In this document: positions 1-7,969 of the stretch, piece after piece
How positions within the stretch are numbered: position 1 is the first letter of the stretch
How the letters are laid out: each line of letters opens with the position of its first letter
Origin: Akkermansia sp.
GTDB taxonomy: Bacteria > Verrucomicrobiota > Verrucomicrobiia > Verrucomicrobiales > Akkermansiaceae
NCBI GenBank assembly: GCA_017398355.1
Contig: JAFQGD010000025.1
Span: forward strand, 23,662-87,661
Length of the DNA: 64,000 nucleotides
Direction: 5' to 3'
Notes under the pieces: generated by a model
The model's database searches: none
What the model was told of the DNA's origin: nothing
What the model saw: only the letters and a program-made list of their open reading frames with translations
Program-made: the position numbers and the translations under genes

Positions 1-313
1 GCACATAGCAAGCAGTAGAGGGGGTGAAGGTATCGGGGGTTACGGTGCCCACAATAATCAGGTCAATTTCTTCTGCCGTTACCCCGGCTGCTTCCATGGC
101 TTTGCGAGCTGCTTGCGTAGCCATATCACTCGTCTTTTCGTTGGGGGCGGCGATGCGGCGCTCCTCGATACCGGTGCGCTCTATAATCCATTCGTTAGAG
201 GTCTCTACCATCTTCTCCAAATCAGAGTTGGTGAGCCGCTGCTCCGGTACGTATGACCCCGTGCCAATCAGGGCTACCGGCAGTCGTTTGAAGGGCTTTG
301 TAAGATCATTCAT
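1..313 (-). CDS. fabH: 3-oxoacyl-ACP synthase III, N-terminal part
   Basis: Catalyses the first condensation of type II fatty acid synthesis (acetyl-CoA plus malonyl-ACP) in the cytoplasm. Only about 104 N-terminal residues are in the window; the gene runs off the left edge, so the catalytic Cys-His-Asn residues are not visible. Seen: the [10 protein letters not shown] start, the [18 protein letters not shown] signature typical of FabH, and the [12 protein letters not shown] strand followed by PSTACYV. The start is the ATG whose complement ends at 313. It is divergent from the L31 gene across a 254-bp gap. FabH or a close thiolase-fold paralogue (ketoacyl synthase for another pathway) are the options; the motif match favours FabH. 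Confidence 0.9.
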   Translation of the reverse strand, partial: MNDLTKPFKRLPVALIGTGSYVPEQRLTNSDLEKMVETSNEWIIERTGIEERRIAAPNEKTSDMATQAARKAMEAAGVTAEEIDLIIVGTVTPDTFTPSTACYV

Positions 314-500
314 AGCTCGTGTTGTGAGCAGGGGGATGTTTTGCAGACACAGAATGCCTATCCCCGCTCTCAGGCTTCAATCTACCATAAAGCTAGAGCC
401 ATGGCGAGCTTTTTTTGTGTTCTTCCCTTTCTTTCCTTTGTCAACTTTTTCGGTGCGTGCAGCATTTTTGAAAAAACTTAGCAATTCTGTACAATCTTGC

Positions 501-528
501 TTGACATCTCTGTAACTTCTGCTACAAT
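501..528 (+). promoter_or_regulatory. sigma-70 type promoter of the L31 gene
   Basis: TTGACA (501-506) and TACAAT (523-528) are separated by 16 bp. The predicted start near 535 gives a leader of about 33 nt before the L31 start codon at 568. Found by eye. Confidence 0.65.
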
Positions 529-567
529 TCTTCGCGCGCTGCGACGGTAACGCAGCCATCCATTATT

Positions 568-837
568 ATGAAGGCAGACCTCCATCCCAAGTACAATCCC
601 GTTGTGTTCGTGGACATTACCACGGGCCGCCGCTTCATCACCCGTTCCACTGTCACTTCCGCTAAGACGGAGGTTATCGACGGTGTAGAGCACTACGTTG
701 TTTCCTGCGGTATCACTTCCGACTCACACCCCTTCTTCACGGGTAAGAATCAGTTTGTGGATACCGAAGGTCGTATCGACAAGTTCCAGAAGCGTTTCGG
801 CGCTGTACGCCGTGCCAAGAAGCCTTCTCTGGCCTAA
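568..837 (+). CDS. rpmE2: 50S ribosomal protein L31 type B
   Basis: Component of the large ribosomal subunit. The 89-residue product starts MKADLHPKYNPVVFVD and contains SDSHPFFTGKN and a basic tail, the hallmarks of bL31. It lacks the CxxC zinc-binding cysteines of type A L31 (only one Cys is present), so it is the zinc-independent type B form, often favoured under zinc limitation. It is monocistronic: its own promoter lies at 501-528 and a strong hairpin terminator at 868-899. Length is normal for the family. Confidence 0.95.
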   Translation: MKADLHPKYNPVVFVDITTGRRFITRSTVTSAKTEVIDGVEHYVVSCGITSDSHPFFTGKNQFVDTEGRIDKFQKRFGAVRRAKKPSLA

Positions 838-867
838 AATCTTTTCTACTTTCTATTTTAAGGTTCA

Positions 868-899
868 GAACCGTGGTTGGATGCGTCCGACCACGGTTC
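868..899 (+). terminator. hairpin terminator after rpmE2
   Basis: GAACCGTGGTTGGA (868-881) pairs with TCCGACCACGGTTC (886-899) around a TGCG loop: 14 pairs with one G-T wobble. A short T-rich run (GTTCTTTC) follows. It separates L31 from the gene at 988. Confidence 0.75.
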
Positions 900-944
900 G
901 TTCTTTCGCGTGCGCGTATATTTGAGTGATGCCTCAATTTGCAG

Positions 945-973
945 TTGAAGAAAAGGTGCAGAGCTGATAGAAT
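945..973 (+). promoter_or_regulatory. promoter of the hydrolase-OmpA-HAD operon
   Basis: TTGAAG (945-950), 17 bp, TAGAAT (968-973). The start codon at 988 is 14 bases after the -10, so the leader would be only about 8 nt. No Shine-Dalgarno sequence is present. Confidence 0.55.
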
Positions 974-987
974 AGCCACGTACCACT

Positions 988-2106
988 ATGAAGTATTTTT
1001 CACTAGCCGGGCGACTCTTGCTTCTTGCCGTCATCTTGACTGCATGTGGCTTTGCTGTGTGGCTGTGGAATCGAGCAGAAGAATTGGCTGCACCGGTGTT
1101 GCAACCCATTAATCAATCCTATGTAGGCTATTCCAATGTACCGAATAAAGTGTTGGGGCTGAAGTTGGAAACTTTTAAGTTCAAAGGCTGGGATGGGGGA
1201 GAAGTGCAAGCCGTCATAGCGGAGCAGGAGGGGGAGGAATCCTCCCGGCAGCTTTCCGTCATCGGTGATTTAACCGTCAACAAGGCCGAGGATTTGAACC
1301 GCATAGATTATGTGCTCATATGTGTGGATTGGGATCATGGCATCCGCTCGGCCATTCCCTTGGCTGAATCATTTACCGCAGCTGGGCTCAAGTGTGTGTT
1401 GTGGGATCCGCGAGGAACGGGAGACCGCCGCCAGTACTGCACGCATGGGCTCAAAGAATGTGCAGATGTGCCGAAGCTGATAAATGAGTTGGTAAGCCGG
1501 AGTGGCAAGGAGAATCCTGTCATCGTCGGTGTGGGGCAGGGCTATGGCGCGGGGCTGATGCTACAGGCTGCGGCAGAAGAACCACGCATTCAGGGTATCA
1601 TATCGGTAGATGCATGTGCTTCCCTCCGCGAATCCGTGGAACGCACACTCCCCGGGGGGCGGGCGCTTTCCCCTCTCACTATTTGGCTCATGGATATTCG
1701 TATAAACAGCTGCGTGGGCATAGAGTGTTTTGATGTAGCGCCGGTGGAAAGTGCATCTCGCATCAGTCGCAACGTACCTGTTCTTGTGGTTAACCTTGTG
1801 CAGGATAACCCCGTGAGTACCATTAAGGATGCCCTGACGATTTATCGCCAGTTGCCAAGCGATTTGCGCGAGGTGTGGACGATGGCCGGGGCCGGGGATG
1901 CGTTGGATGCTACGCATCGTTCTGTGCCCGTGGGCAAAGGGCCCGATGGTCGCCCCCGCATGGTGGAGATAGGCCTGTTGCGCGATTCTGACTGCGCTGC
2001 CGTTTCCATGATTCATTGGCTCAATGATCAATTTGTTCCCACCTTGGATGCTCCGTTGACGGTGGCACCGCCTCGTCCTGAATTAACTCCTGATTCTCAT
2101 CTGTAA
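988..2106 (+). CDS. membrane-anchored alpha/beta-hydrolase-like protein
   Basis: 372 residues. An N-terminal hydrophobic segment (about residues 7-27, with TACGFAVWLW) acts as a signal anchor, so the body is probably periplasmic. The fold looks like an alpha/beta hydrolase: a strand with LICVDWDHG, then VLWDPRGTGDR, and then VIVGVGQGYGAGLML at the position of the nucleophile elbow. In that elbow the usual G-x-S-x-G reads G-V-G-Q-G, so the catalytic serine appears to be glycine; either the protein is inactive or the assignment is off by a residue. It is first in a tight set with the OmpA-like gene (11-bp gap) and a HAD phosphatase, suggesting a cell-envelope role. No specific function is recognised. 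Confidence 0.75.
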   Translation: MKYFSLAGRLLLLAVILTACGFAVWLWNRAEELAAPVLQPINQSYVGYSNVPNKVLGLKLETFKFKGWDGGEVQAVIAEQEGEESSRQLSVIGDLTVNKAEDLNRIDYVLICVDWDHGIRSAIPLAESFTAAGLKCVLWDPRGTGDRRQYCTHGLKECADVPKLINELVSRSGKENPVIVGVGQGYGAGLMLQAAAEEPRIQGIISVDACASLRESVERTLPGGRALSPLTIWLMDIRINSCVGIECFDVAPVESASRISRNVPVLVVNLVQDNPVSTIKDALTIYRQLPSDLREVWTMAGAGDALDATHRSVPVGKGPDGRPRMVEIGLLRDSDCAAVSMIHWLNDQFVPTLDAPLTVAPPRPELTPDSHL

Positions 2107-2117
2107 GCACACGCGCC

Positions 2118-3410
2118 ATGTCATCATCTTATTCTACCAGATCGGTTGATGCAGTGCCGGAAAGGCATCAGAACCGCAAGCGCAGGGGGTATGAGCTGAC
2201 GCGCCAGCGAGACATGCTCCCGCTGGCTCTTGGTGCGGCTTGCGCGGCCATCGTGTTGCATGTAGCAATCTTCCTGTATGCTCCGTCCATCATCCTGCTG
2301 CCTTTTAGTACAGTATTGGATCCTCAGGAGCGTGTGGAGGATGAGATAATCCGCGTTTTTGTGAAGGAAAAGCCGGAGGAGGAGTATGCAGAAGCAGAGG
2401 ATTCCGAAGCACCTGTGGATGCCCCCCAAGAGATTGAACAAATTGAGCAGGAACCCACGGAAATAGATATATTGGATATCGAGGTGGAGGACCTGACCAT
2501 GGCTCCCGGAGAAACTGATTTGGCGGTGCCGGAACCCATCAATACCCCGGAGGAGGTTACCCCCATCTCCGATATGAAACCCAGCGAGTTGAATTTGGAT
2601 GAGTTTGCCCCCGCACCCATGCCAGAGGAGGCTCTTTCCATGCCTGAGCCTACCCCGGTGAATAGTAATGTGGTGGTGGCTAATGCAATGGCGCAACCGG
2701 AAGATATTCAAGAAGCATCTCGCCTCATGGATGATGAATTGCGCCGCCAGGCCAAAGAAGCCAATTCCAAGCTTCCCGGCGATACCCGCAGCCTTGCCGA
2801 GCTAATGGGGGTGAGCAACCCCGGCTCCAAGTCCGGTGTGGCGCGTCTGGGGACGGACGTTTTGTTTGCCTTCAATGAGAGCAGGCTCAAGAATTCTGCC
2901 CGCATCCCCATGTTGCAATTGGCCGCACTCGTGCAGAAAAACCTGAATACGCATTTCATCATCGAAGGGCATACGGATAGCTTTGGCTCGGTGCAGTACA
3001 ATGCCTTGCTTTCCATGCAGCGCGCCGCCGCCGTGCGCGAGTGGTTGCGGGGCAACGGTGTGCCGGTCGAAAATGTACACATCCGCGCATGCGGCAACAT
3101 GACTCCCTTTGTCAGCACCAAGGGCACACGCGACCAACAGGCCCTCAACCGCCGTGTGGAAATTCACATGCGCAAGAAAGATGAAAAGCTGCCCCCCGGG
3201 TGCGCTCCGCATACCTACAAGGTAGATTTGGAAACGCCCGTATCCGTGCAGATTGCATCCGGTATCACGGTGCCGACCACTTTCTCATCTTTCTCTGCCA
3301 AGCAACAAACTGCTACTACCCCGGCACCGGCTGCAAAGTCCGGGAATCAGCCGAATGCCTCCATTCGCAGCCGCTTGCGCAATGCCACCGGTAAAGGTAA
3401 AAAGAAATGA
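2118..3410 (+). CDS. OmpA-family protein with TonB-like N-terminus
   Basis: 430 residues. A basic cytoplasmic N-terminus is followed by one membrane segment (about 34-63), then a long acidic, proline-rich periplasmic stretch (about 70-200, many E and P residues, like the TonB linker). An OmpA C-terminal domain follows (about 244-352): DVLFAFNESRL, IIEGHTDSFGS, SMQRAAAVREWL and NRRVEIHM. This domain binds peptidoglycan, so the protein probably links inner membrane and cell wall. The last about 75 residues are low-complexity and end in KGKGKKK. The stop overlaps the next start as ATGA, indicating translational coupling with the HAD gene. Confidence 0.88.
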   Translation: MSSSYSTRSVDAVPERHQNRKRRGYELTRQRDMLPLALGAACAAIVLHVAIFLYAPSIILLPFSTVLDPQERVEDEIIRVFVKEKPEEEYAEAEDSEAPVDAPQEIEQIEQEPTEIDILDIEVEDLTMAPGETDLAVPEPINTPEEVTPISDMKPSELNLDEFAPAPMPEEALSMPEPTPVNSNVVVANAMAQPEDIQEASRLMDDELRRQAKEANSKLPGDTRSLAELMGVSNPGSKSGVARLGTDVLFAFNESRLKNSARIPMLQLAALVQKNLNTHFIIEGHTDSFGSVQYNALLSMQRAAAVREWLRGNGVPVENVHIRACGNMTPFVSTKGTRDQQALNRRVEIHMRKKDEKLPPGCAPHTYKVDLETPVSVQIASGITVPTTFSSFSAKQQTATTPAPAAKSGNQPNASIRSRLRNATGKGKKK

Positions 3411-4243
3411 ACAGCAACATCGAGGAGCTGAGCCTGCCGCCCGGCGTGGCAGCTCCCTTTGCGGGGGAGTGTCGCTACTTGGTATCTTTGGATTTTGATG
3501 GCACCTTGTGGTGCGAACAAACGCGCCAAATCCCGGCTCCCTTTTTTGAAATGATGCAGCGGTGGCGGCCTTTCGGGGTGCGTTGGGGAATCAACACCGG
3601 ACGCAGCCTGCCCTACCTCATGCAGGATTTGATGTCTTCATCCCCTCATCTGCCGGATTTCATTTGCACCTGTGAGCGCTACATCTACATGGCAGATGCG
3701 GCTGGGCGACTCCTGCCGGATGCCGTCCACAATGCAGAGTGTGCCTCCATCAACGCTTCTGTGCGCGCCCGCTTTGCGCCCATTTTGCAGCATACCATGG
3801 AGGGGCTCAAGCTCCGGCATCCTGAATGGCAATGGGAATATGCAGCAGATGATCCCCTTTCCATTGAAGCAATAGATGCGGCCACGATGGATGCTATGGC
3901 ACCGGATATGAACAGCCTGGCCGCGCAAGATGCTACCATATCCCTGCAACGCGCGGGGCGTTATCTTCGCTTTGCTGATGCTCGCTTCAACAAAGGCACC
4001 GTGTTGCAGCGTGTTGCTGCCCGCTGGGCGGTCCCTGCCACTCGTATCGCCATCTTGGGTGATGGACACAACGACCTGCATGCCTTCCAGACTTTGCCCC
4101 AAGCCTTTTGTGCAGCCCCCTCTACAGCACACCCGGAGGTTTGCTCTTGGTTGCAGGCGCACGGCGGCTTTGTCTCCCCGGAACCCGGTGTGTTGCAGGC
4201 CTTGCAACACTGGGCGAACCGGGCAATCTGTGCAACTCTTTAA
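3407..4243 (+). CDS. HAD-superfamily phosphatase
   Basis: 278 residues. HAD motif I is DFDGT (residues 29-33) and motif IV is GDGHND (about 218-223), followed by LHAF. A mid-protein cap insertion (about 90-190) places it with the Cof or sucrose-phosphatase-like type IIB group. It would remove phosphate from a small molecule, possibly a sugar phosphate; the substrate cannot be told. It overlaps the OmpA gene by four bases and converges with gmk with a four-base overlap of the two 3' ends. Confidence 0.82.
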   Translation: MNSNIEELSLPPGVAAPFAGECRYLVSLDFDGTLWCEQTRQIPAPFFEMMQRWRPFGVRWGINTGRSLPYLMQDLMSSSPHLPDFICTCERYIYMADAAGRLLPDAVHNAECASINASVRARFAPILQHTMEGLKLRHPEWQWEYAADDPLSIEAIDAATMDAMAPDMNSLAAQDATISLQRAGRYLRFADARFNKGTVLQRVAARWAVPATRIAILGDGHNDLHAFQTLPQAFCAAPSTAHPEVCSWLQAHGGFVSPEPGVLQALQHWANRAICATL

Positions 4244-4821
4244 TGCAGGCAGGTGCGCATGCTCAGCGTAGAGAGCAGGGCAGTAAAGCGGGCATAGTCG
4301 CTTTCTTTATCTGCGGAGACGAGGGCAAATTGGTACTCGCCTTGGCGGGCATCTTCCATGGCTGCATTGTGCAAACGGAGTTGGATGACATCTTCTGCAT
4401 CCGTTTGGCGGCCACGGAGGCGGGCCTCCAGCTCTGCGGCGGGTACGTGGATGTAGACATCTGCGTAGGCTTTGCTGATGATTTCATCCGTGCAGGCGCG
4501 AATGGAGGCTGCACCTTGTACATCAATATCCATCACGACGTTCTTGCCGGCCAAAAGTAATTTTACAATATCAGCTTTGAGTGTGCCGTAGGAGTTGCCG
4601 TGCACTGTGGCATGTTCCAAAAATTCGCCACTTTTTACCTTTTCTGCAAACGATTCGGGGGAGAGGAAGTGATAGTCCACACCATCCTGTTCACCGGGGC
4701 GGGGTTGGCGGGTGGTGCAGGAGATGGAGTAGGAGGTGAGCCCGGCAGCCTCAGCGCGGCGGCAAAGGGTGGTTTTGCCGGAGCCGGAGGGGCCGGATAC
4801 AATGAGAAGTGTTCCAATCAT
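4240..4821 (-). CDS. gmk: guanylate kinase
   Basis: Phosphorylates GMP to GDP with ATP in the cytoplasm. 193 residues, normal length. P-loop SGPSGSGKTTL is at residues 9-19; the GMP-binding part has YSISCTTRQPRPGEQDGVDYHF and the E-H-A-x-x-H-G-N-x-Y-G motif; LMDIDVQGA-type strand is present as VVMDIDVQGAASI. Last gene of the pheA-holB-yicC-gmk operon, 10 bp after yicC; the yicC-gmk pairing is common in bacteria. Confidence 0.96.
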   Translation of the reverse strand: MIGTLLIVSGPSGSGKTTLCRRAEAAGLTSYSISCTTRQPRPGEQDGVDYHFLSPESFAEKVKSGEFLEHATVHGNSYGTLKADIVKLLLAGKNVVMDIDVQGAASIRACTDEIISKAYADVYIHVPAAELEARLRGRQTDAEDVIQLRLHNAAMEDARQGEYQFALVSADKESDYARFTALLSTLSMRTCLH

Positions 4822-4831
4822 GGTTGAGGTG

Positions 4832-5707
4832 TTATTCTACGTTTTGAACTTGTTCGCGGATTTTTTCCAGCTCGGTTTTGGCTGCTACAACGATTTGGGC
4901 TAACTCTGCATCGTTGGCCTTGGAGCCGGTGGTGTTGAGCTCGCGGAAAATTTCTTGGCACATAAAATCCAGAGTGCGCCCGACTGCTTCCGTTTTGTCG
5001 CATATATTGGCGAATTGCTCCAGGTGAGAGGCCAAGCGTGTGGTTTCTTCGCTCACATCGCACTTGTCTGCAAAAAGGGCAATTTCCTTGATAATGCGCT
5101 CATCGTCCGCTGGCAGGGGAAGCCCGCTTTCTTCCAGACGCTTGAGCATGATTTCTTTGTGGCGCTGTGCTACGCCGGATGCCCTAGCGATGATGTTTTC
5201 GCGGAAGATGTGTAGTGAGGCAATGCGGGTGAGCATATCGTGGCGCAGGTTGGCTCCTTCTTGCGCCCGCAACTGCAAGAATGCTTGCAGGGCTTGTTGC
5301 ACTGCGGGCTCGAGGGCTTCCCACACATCTTCAGGGGTGATGTCTGCTTCTGTTTCCTCGGTGATGACGCCGAGCCGTATCAGCGCATCCAAGGAGGTTT
5401 CGATACCGCGCCCCAGCGCGCTTTCGGCCTCGGCCAGTCTCTCTTTGAGCATGGCGAGTTTATCTTGGTTGAGCGTGAGCCCGGCGCTCGTATCGTTCCC
5501 GGCTTGCAGGGAAATAGAGACATTGATGCGGCCACGGGAAACTTGCCCGGCAATCAAGTCTCTCACACGCGTTTCCAGCTCGCTCCATGCGCGAGGAATG
5601 GCGATGGCGATTTCTGTTTGTTTACGATTCACGCCGGAAATTTCGACGCGCAGGGTAGAGCCTTTTAGTGGAGCGCTTCCGGCTCCGAATCCAGTCATGC
5701 TATTCAT
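4832..5707 (-). CDS. yicC: YicC family endoribonuclease
   Basis: 291 residues, full length. Starts MNSMTGFGAG as expected for YicC, with RVEISGVNRKQTEI (the family usually has N-x-R) and a C-terminal DUF1732 region: SHLEQF, GRTLDFMCQEIFRELNT and the conserved KANDAELAQIVVAAK. Family members are reported as stress-related endoribonucleases. The start overlaps the holB stop as ATGA. Confidence 0.94.
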   Translation of the reverse strand: MNSMTGFGAGSAPLKGSTLRVEISGVNRKQTEIAIAIPRAWSELETRVRDLIAGQVSRGRINVSISLQAGNDTSAGLTLNQDKLAMLKERLAEAESALGRGIETSLDALIRLGVITEETEADITPEDVWEALEPAVQQALQAFLQLRAQEGANLRHDMLTRIASLHIFRENIIARASGVAQRHKEIMLKRLEESGLPLPADDERIIKEIALFADKCDVSEETTRLASHLEQFANICDKTEAVGRTLDFMCQEIFRELNTTGSKANDAELAQIVVAAKTELEKIREQVQNVE

Positions 5708-6681
5708 AATGAATTATTACCAATAATGTCCAGAAGTCTGGAATCGAGAGCCAGAGCTTCATTTACGTTAAAGTTGAGGTCGCTGCGCAGCAAATCCACA
5801 CTTTGCATGCGCCGCAATAGGGAATGTACGCTGCACTTGCTCGCTAATTCTTCGATTTCCGGCGTGAGTACGCGTACATCCGGCGCGTGAGATGCTACTA
5901 ATAGGGCTTGTCCCAGGCACAGGGAGAGCAATTCTATCATCTGCGAGCGTTCCCCCAAGTATTCCGTCTCAATCATAGCGACGGTTGCATCTTTTTGGCG
6001 GGCTTCCCAGTCGCGCACATCGGTTCCCTCAGAGATGGCCTTGGCTTCCGCCTTCAGCTCGGAGGTGATGCGCTCGCTGATTGCTTCTTTACGCTTGGTC
6101 AATAAGGTCTGGAAATCGGCCCGCAGGGCTAAGGCTGCCACATCTTCTCCCACCTTGGGCAAGGCTGCTTTAACATAGGGGAGAAAACATTTTTGCGCCG
6201 GGGTGAGGTGCAGCGCAGAGTCTTTCGTGCGCAAATCCAAGCGTACGCAGCGCGAAAGAATCGTGGGAAGCAAGCGATTCGGCAATTCGGTTATGAGGAC
6301 GATGAGTGTTTGTGGCGGCGGTTCCTCCAGCGTTTTCAGGAAAGCGTTGGCGGCTTCATCCATCAGTCGGTCAGCCTCCAGCAAGATGACCAATTTTGTA
6401 TCGCCTTCATCTGCTTTCAGGGTGAGGAATGGTTCTACGCTGCGCACCGTGTCAATGGTGATGGTGCGTATTTTGGAGCCCGGCCGCAGCACCCTGCACA
6501 TGGGGTGGCGCAGGTTTTCCGGCGCATCTGCCACTGCGCCATTCAGTTCTTTGGCCAGCGCCAACGCCAATGCGTGTGTACCCGCTGCGGGGGGTCCTGT
6601 CAGCAAGATGGCGTGTGGCAATCTCCCGCCACGGCGGGCGTTTTGCAGCAGGTTCCAAGCTTGTTCGCGGGTGAAAGCCAT
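5704..6681 (-). CDS. holB: DNA polymerase III delta-prime subunit
   Basis: Clamp-loader subunit for chromosome replication. 325 residues from the ATG at 6681 (MAFTREQAWNLL). AAA+ features: a degenerate P-loop GPPAAGTHALA at about residues 30-40, where the lysine is missing as is usual for delta-prime subunits that do not bind ATP; VILLEADRLMDEAANAFLKTLEEPPP; and the sensor/SRC motif LPTILSRCVRLDL. An upstream in-frame extension exists but overlaps pheA. It follows pheA by 19 bp and is coupled to yicC. The GTHA loop and the C-terminal delta-prime-like region separate it from DnaX. Confidence 0.9.
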   Translation of the reverse strand: MAFTREQAWNLLQNARRGGRLPHAILLTGPPAAGTHALALALAKELNGAVADAPENLRHPMCRVLRPGSKIRTITIDTVRSVEPFLTLKADEGDTKLVILLEADRLMDEAANAFLKTLEEPPPQTLIVLITELPNRLLPTILSRCVRLDLRTKDSALHLTPAQKCFLPYVKAALPKVGEDVAALALRADFQTLLTKRKEAISERITSELKAEAKAISEGTDVRDWEARQKDATVAMIETEYLGERSQMIELLSLCLGQALLVASHAPDVRVLTPEIEELASKCSVHSLLRRMQSVDLLRSDLNFNVNEALALDSRLLDIIGNNSL

Positions 6682-6700
6682 GAGTCGGTGCAGGCGGGGA

Positions 6701-7765
6701 TTAGTGTTCGGGGTAGGAACCGAGCACCTTGAACATGGGGCACTTGGCATGCAGCTCATCCAAGCAGGATTTGAGCGGCTCGCAGCTTTCATGCCCTTCT
6801 ACATCTATATAGAACAGGTATTCCCAAGCTACGTCTCGTGTGGGTCGGGAATCAATACAATAGATATTGATATCGTGCTTCTTGAGAATCATCAGAATAT
6901 CTGCCAAGCTACCGGGTGTATGCGGTACACCGAAGCAAATTGTTGTGCGATCCTGCGCAGAGGGCTTTGTGCTTTGGTTTCCAATGACGGCAAAGCGTGT
7001 CGTATTGGTAGCTTTGTCCTGAATGCGTGTTTCCAACACCGGCAAGTCATTGAGCTTGGCTGCCAGCTCACTACCAAGCGCCGCAGCACCTTCGGCTGCA
7101 CGCTCGCGTGCCAGTTTGGCAGCTGCGGTTGTGGAGGCTGTCGGTATTTGTTCTGCTTGCGGGAAATTGTGTTGCAGCCACAAGCGGCATTGCCCCAGCA
7201 CTTGCGGGTGGGAAAAAATGATACGGATTTCCTCTTTAGGAATGGCCGCCATGAGGCAATTTTGCACACTTTGGTGCATTTGGGCGCAAATGCGCAGACT
7301 GGTGCCGCCCAGCAAATCCATGGCTTGGGTGACGGAGCCATCCGTGCTATTTTCGATGGGGATGACACCGTAGTTGATTTGACCTCTCTCCACCGCCGTG
7401 AACACCTCACGGAACGAGGGGTAGGGGAAGAGTTCCACACTTTCTCCAAAGCGGGAAAGTGCGGCTTGGTGGCTCCAGGTACCTTCCGGCCCCAAGTAGC
7501 CGATTTTCATGTTCCCCTCCAGCAGAAATGAGCAGCTCACAATTTGGCGATAGATGCTCAGTAAGCTTTTCTCCGGCAGTTCTCCATTGTTGAGCTTCAT
7601 CAGCTTATCAATAAGGGCCGTCTCTCGCTCCGGTACAAAAGTGGGCGCTCCGCTGGTTTTTTTTATCTCACCCACGCCATGCACACACCTGGCTCGCTGC
7701 TTCAGCAACTCCACAATTTGTGCATCAATGCTATCTATCTCTTTTCGCAGCTCGTCCAGTCCCAT
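6701..7765 (-). CDS. pheA: bifunctional chorismate mutase/prephenate dehydratase
   Basis: Makes phenylpyruvate from chorismate for phenylalanine synthesis. 354 residues, three domains in order. Chorismate mutase spans about 1-80 (LRKEIDSIDAQIVELLKQRA, ERETALIDKL). Prephenate dehydratase spans about 86-265 (YLGPEGTWSHQAAL, IPIENSTDGSVTQ, and the catalytic TTRFAVI). The C-terminal ACT regulatory domain spans about 275-350 (HTPGSLADIL and DSRPTRDVAWEY, equivalent to the ESRP phenylalanine-binding motif). Feedback inhibition by phenylalanine is expected. First gene of the operon. Confidence 0.95.
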   Translation of the reverse strand: MGLDELRKEIDSIDAQIVELLKQRARCVHGVGEIKKTSGAPTFVPERETALIDKLMKLNNGELPEKSLLSIYRQIVSCSFLLEGNMKIGYLGPEGTWSHQAALSRFGESVELFPYPSFREVFTAVERGQINYGVIPIENSTDGSVTQAMDLLGGTSLRICAQMHQSVQNCLMAAIPKEEIRIIFSHPQVLGQCRLWLQHNFPQAEQIPTASTTAAAKLARERAAEGAAALGSELAAKLNDLPVLETRIQDKATNTTRFAVIGNQSTKPSAQDRTTICFGVPHTPGSLADILMILKKHDINIYCIDSRPTRDVAWEYLFYIDVEGHESCEPLKSCLDELHAKCPMFKVLGSYPEH

Positions 7766-7969
7766 AATGTTATGCGCCGTAGCCTAGCATATATGCCCCC
7801 CTTTTTCAATGCTAAAGTGTGCCTTCGCGCTGCGCGTGTATCTTCCCTGGGGTGCTTTATTGCACAAGTAGGGGAGGCTCCCCATTTTTGGCATTTGTTT
7901 TATGTGATACAGGGGCATAATCCAACCGTTTTCTAATGTTGGTGGGCGGGGGCGCATCATAGGGGGTAT

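Noticed and set aside
24..515. 163-residue plus-strand frame at the left edge
   Set aside because: It is antisense to fabH, has no family resemblance and no promoter.
5704..6681. Broken P-loop in the delta-prime gene as sign of a pseudogene
   Set aside because: Delta-prime subunits normally lack a working P-loop; the rest of the protein is intact.
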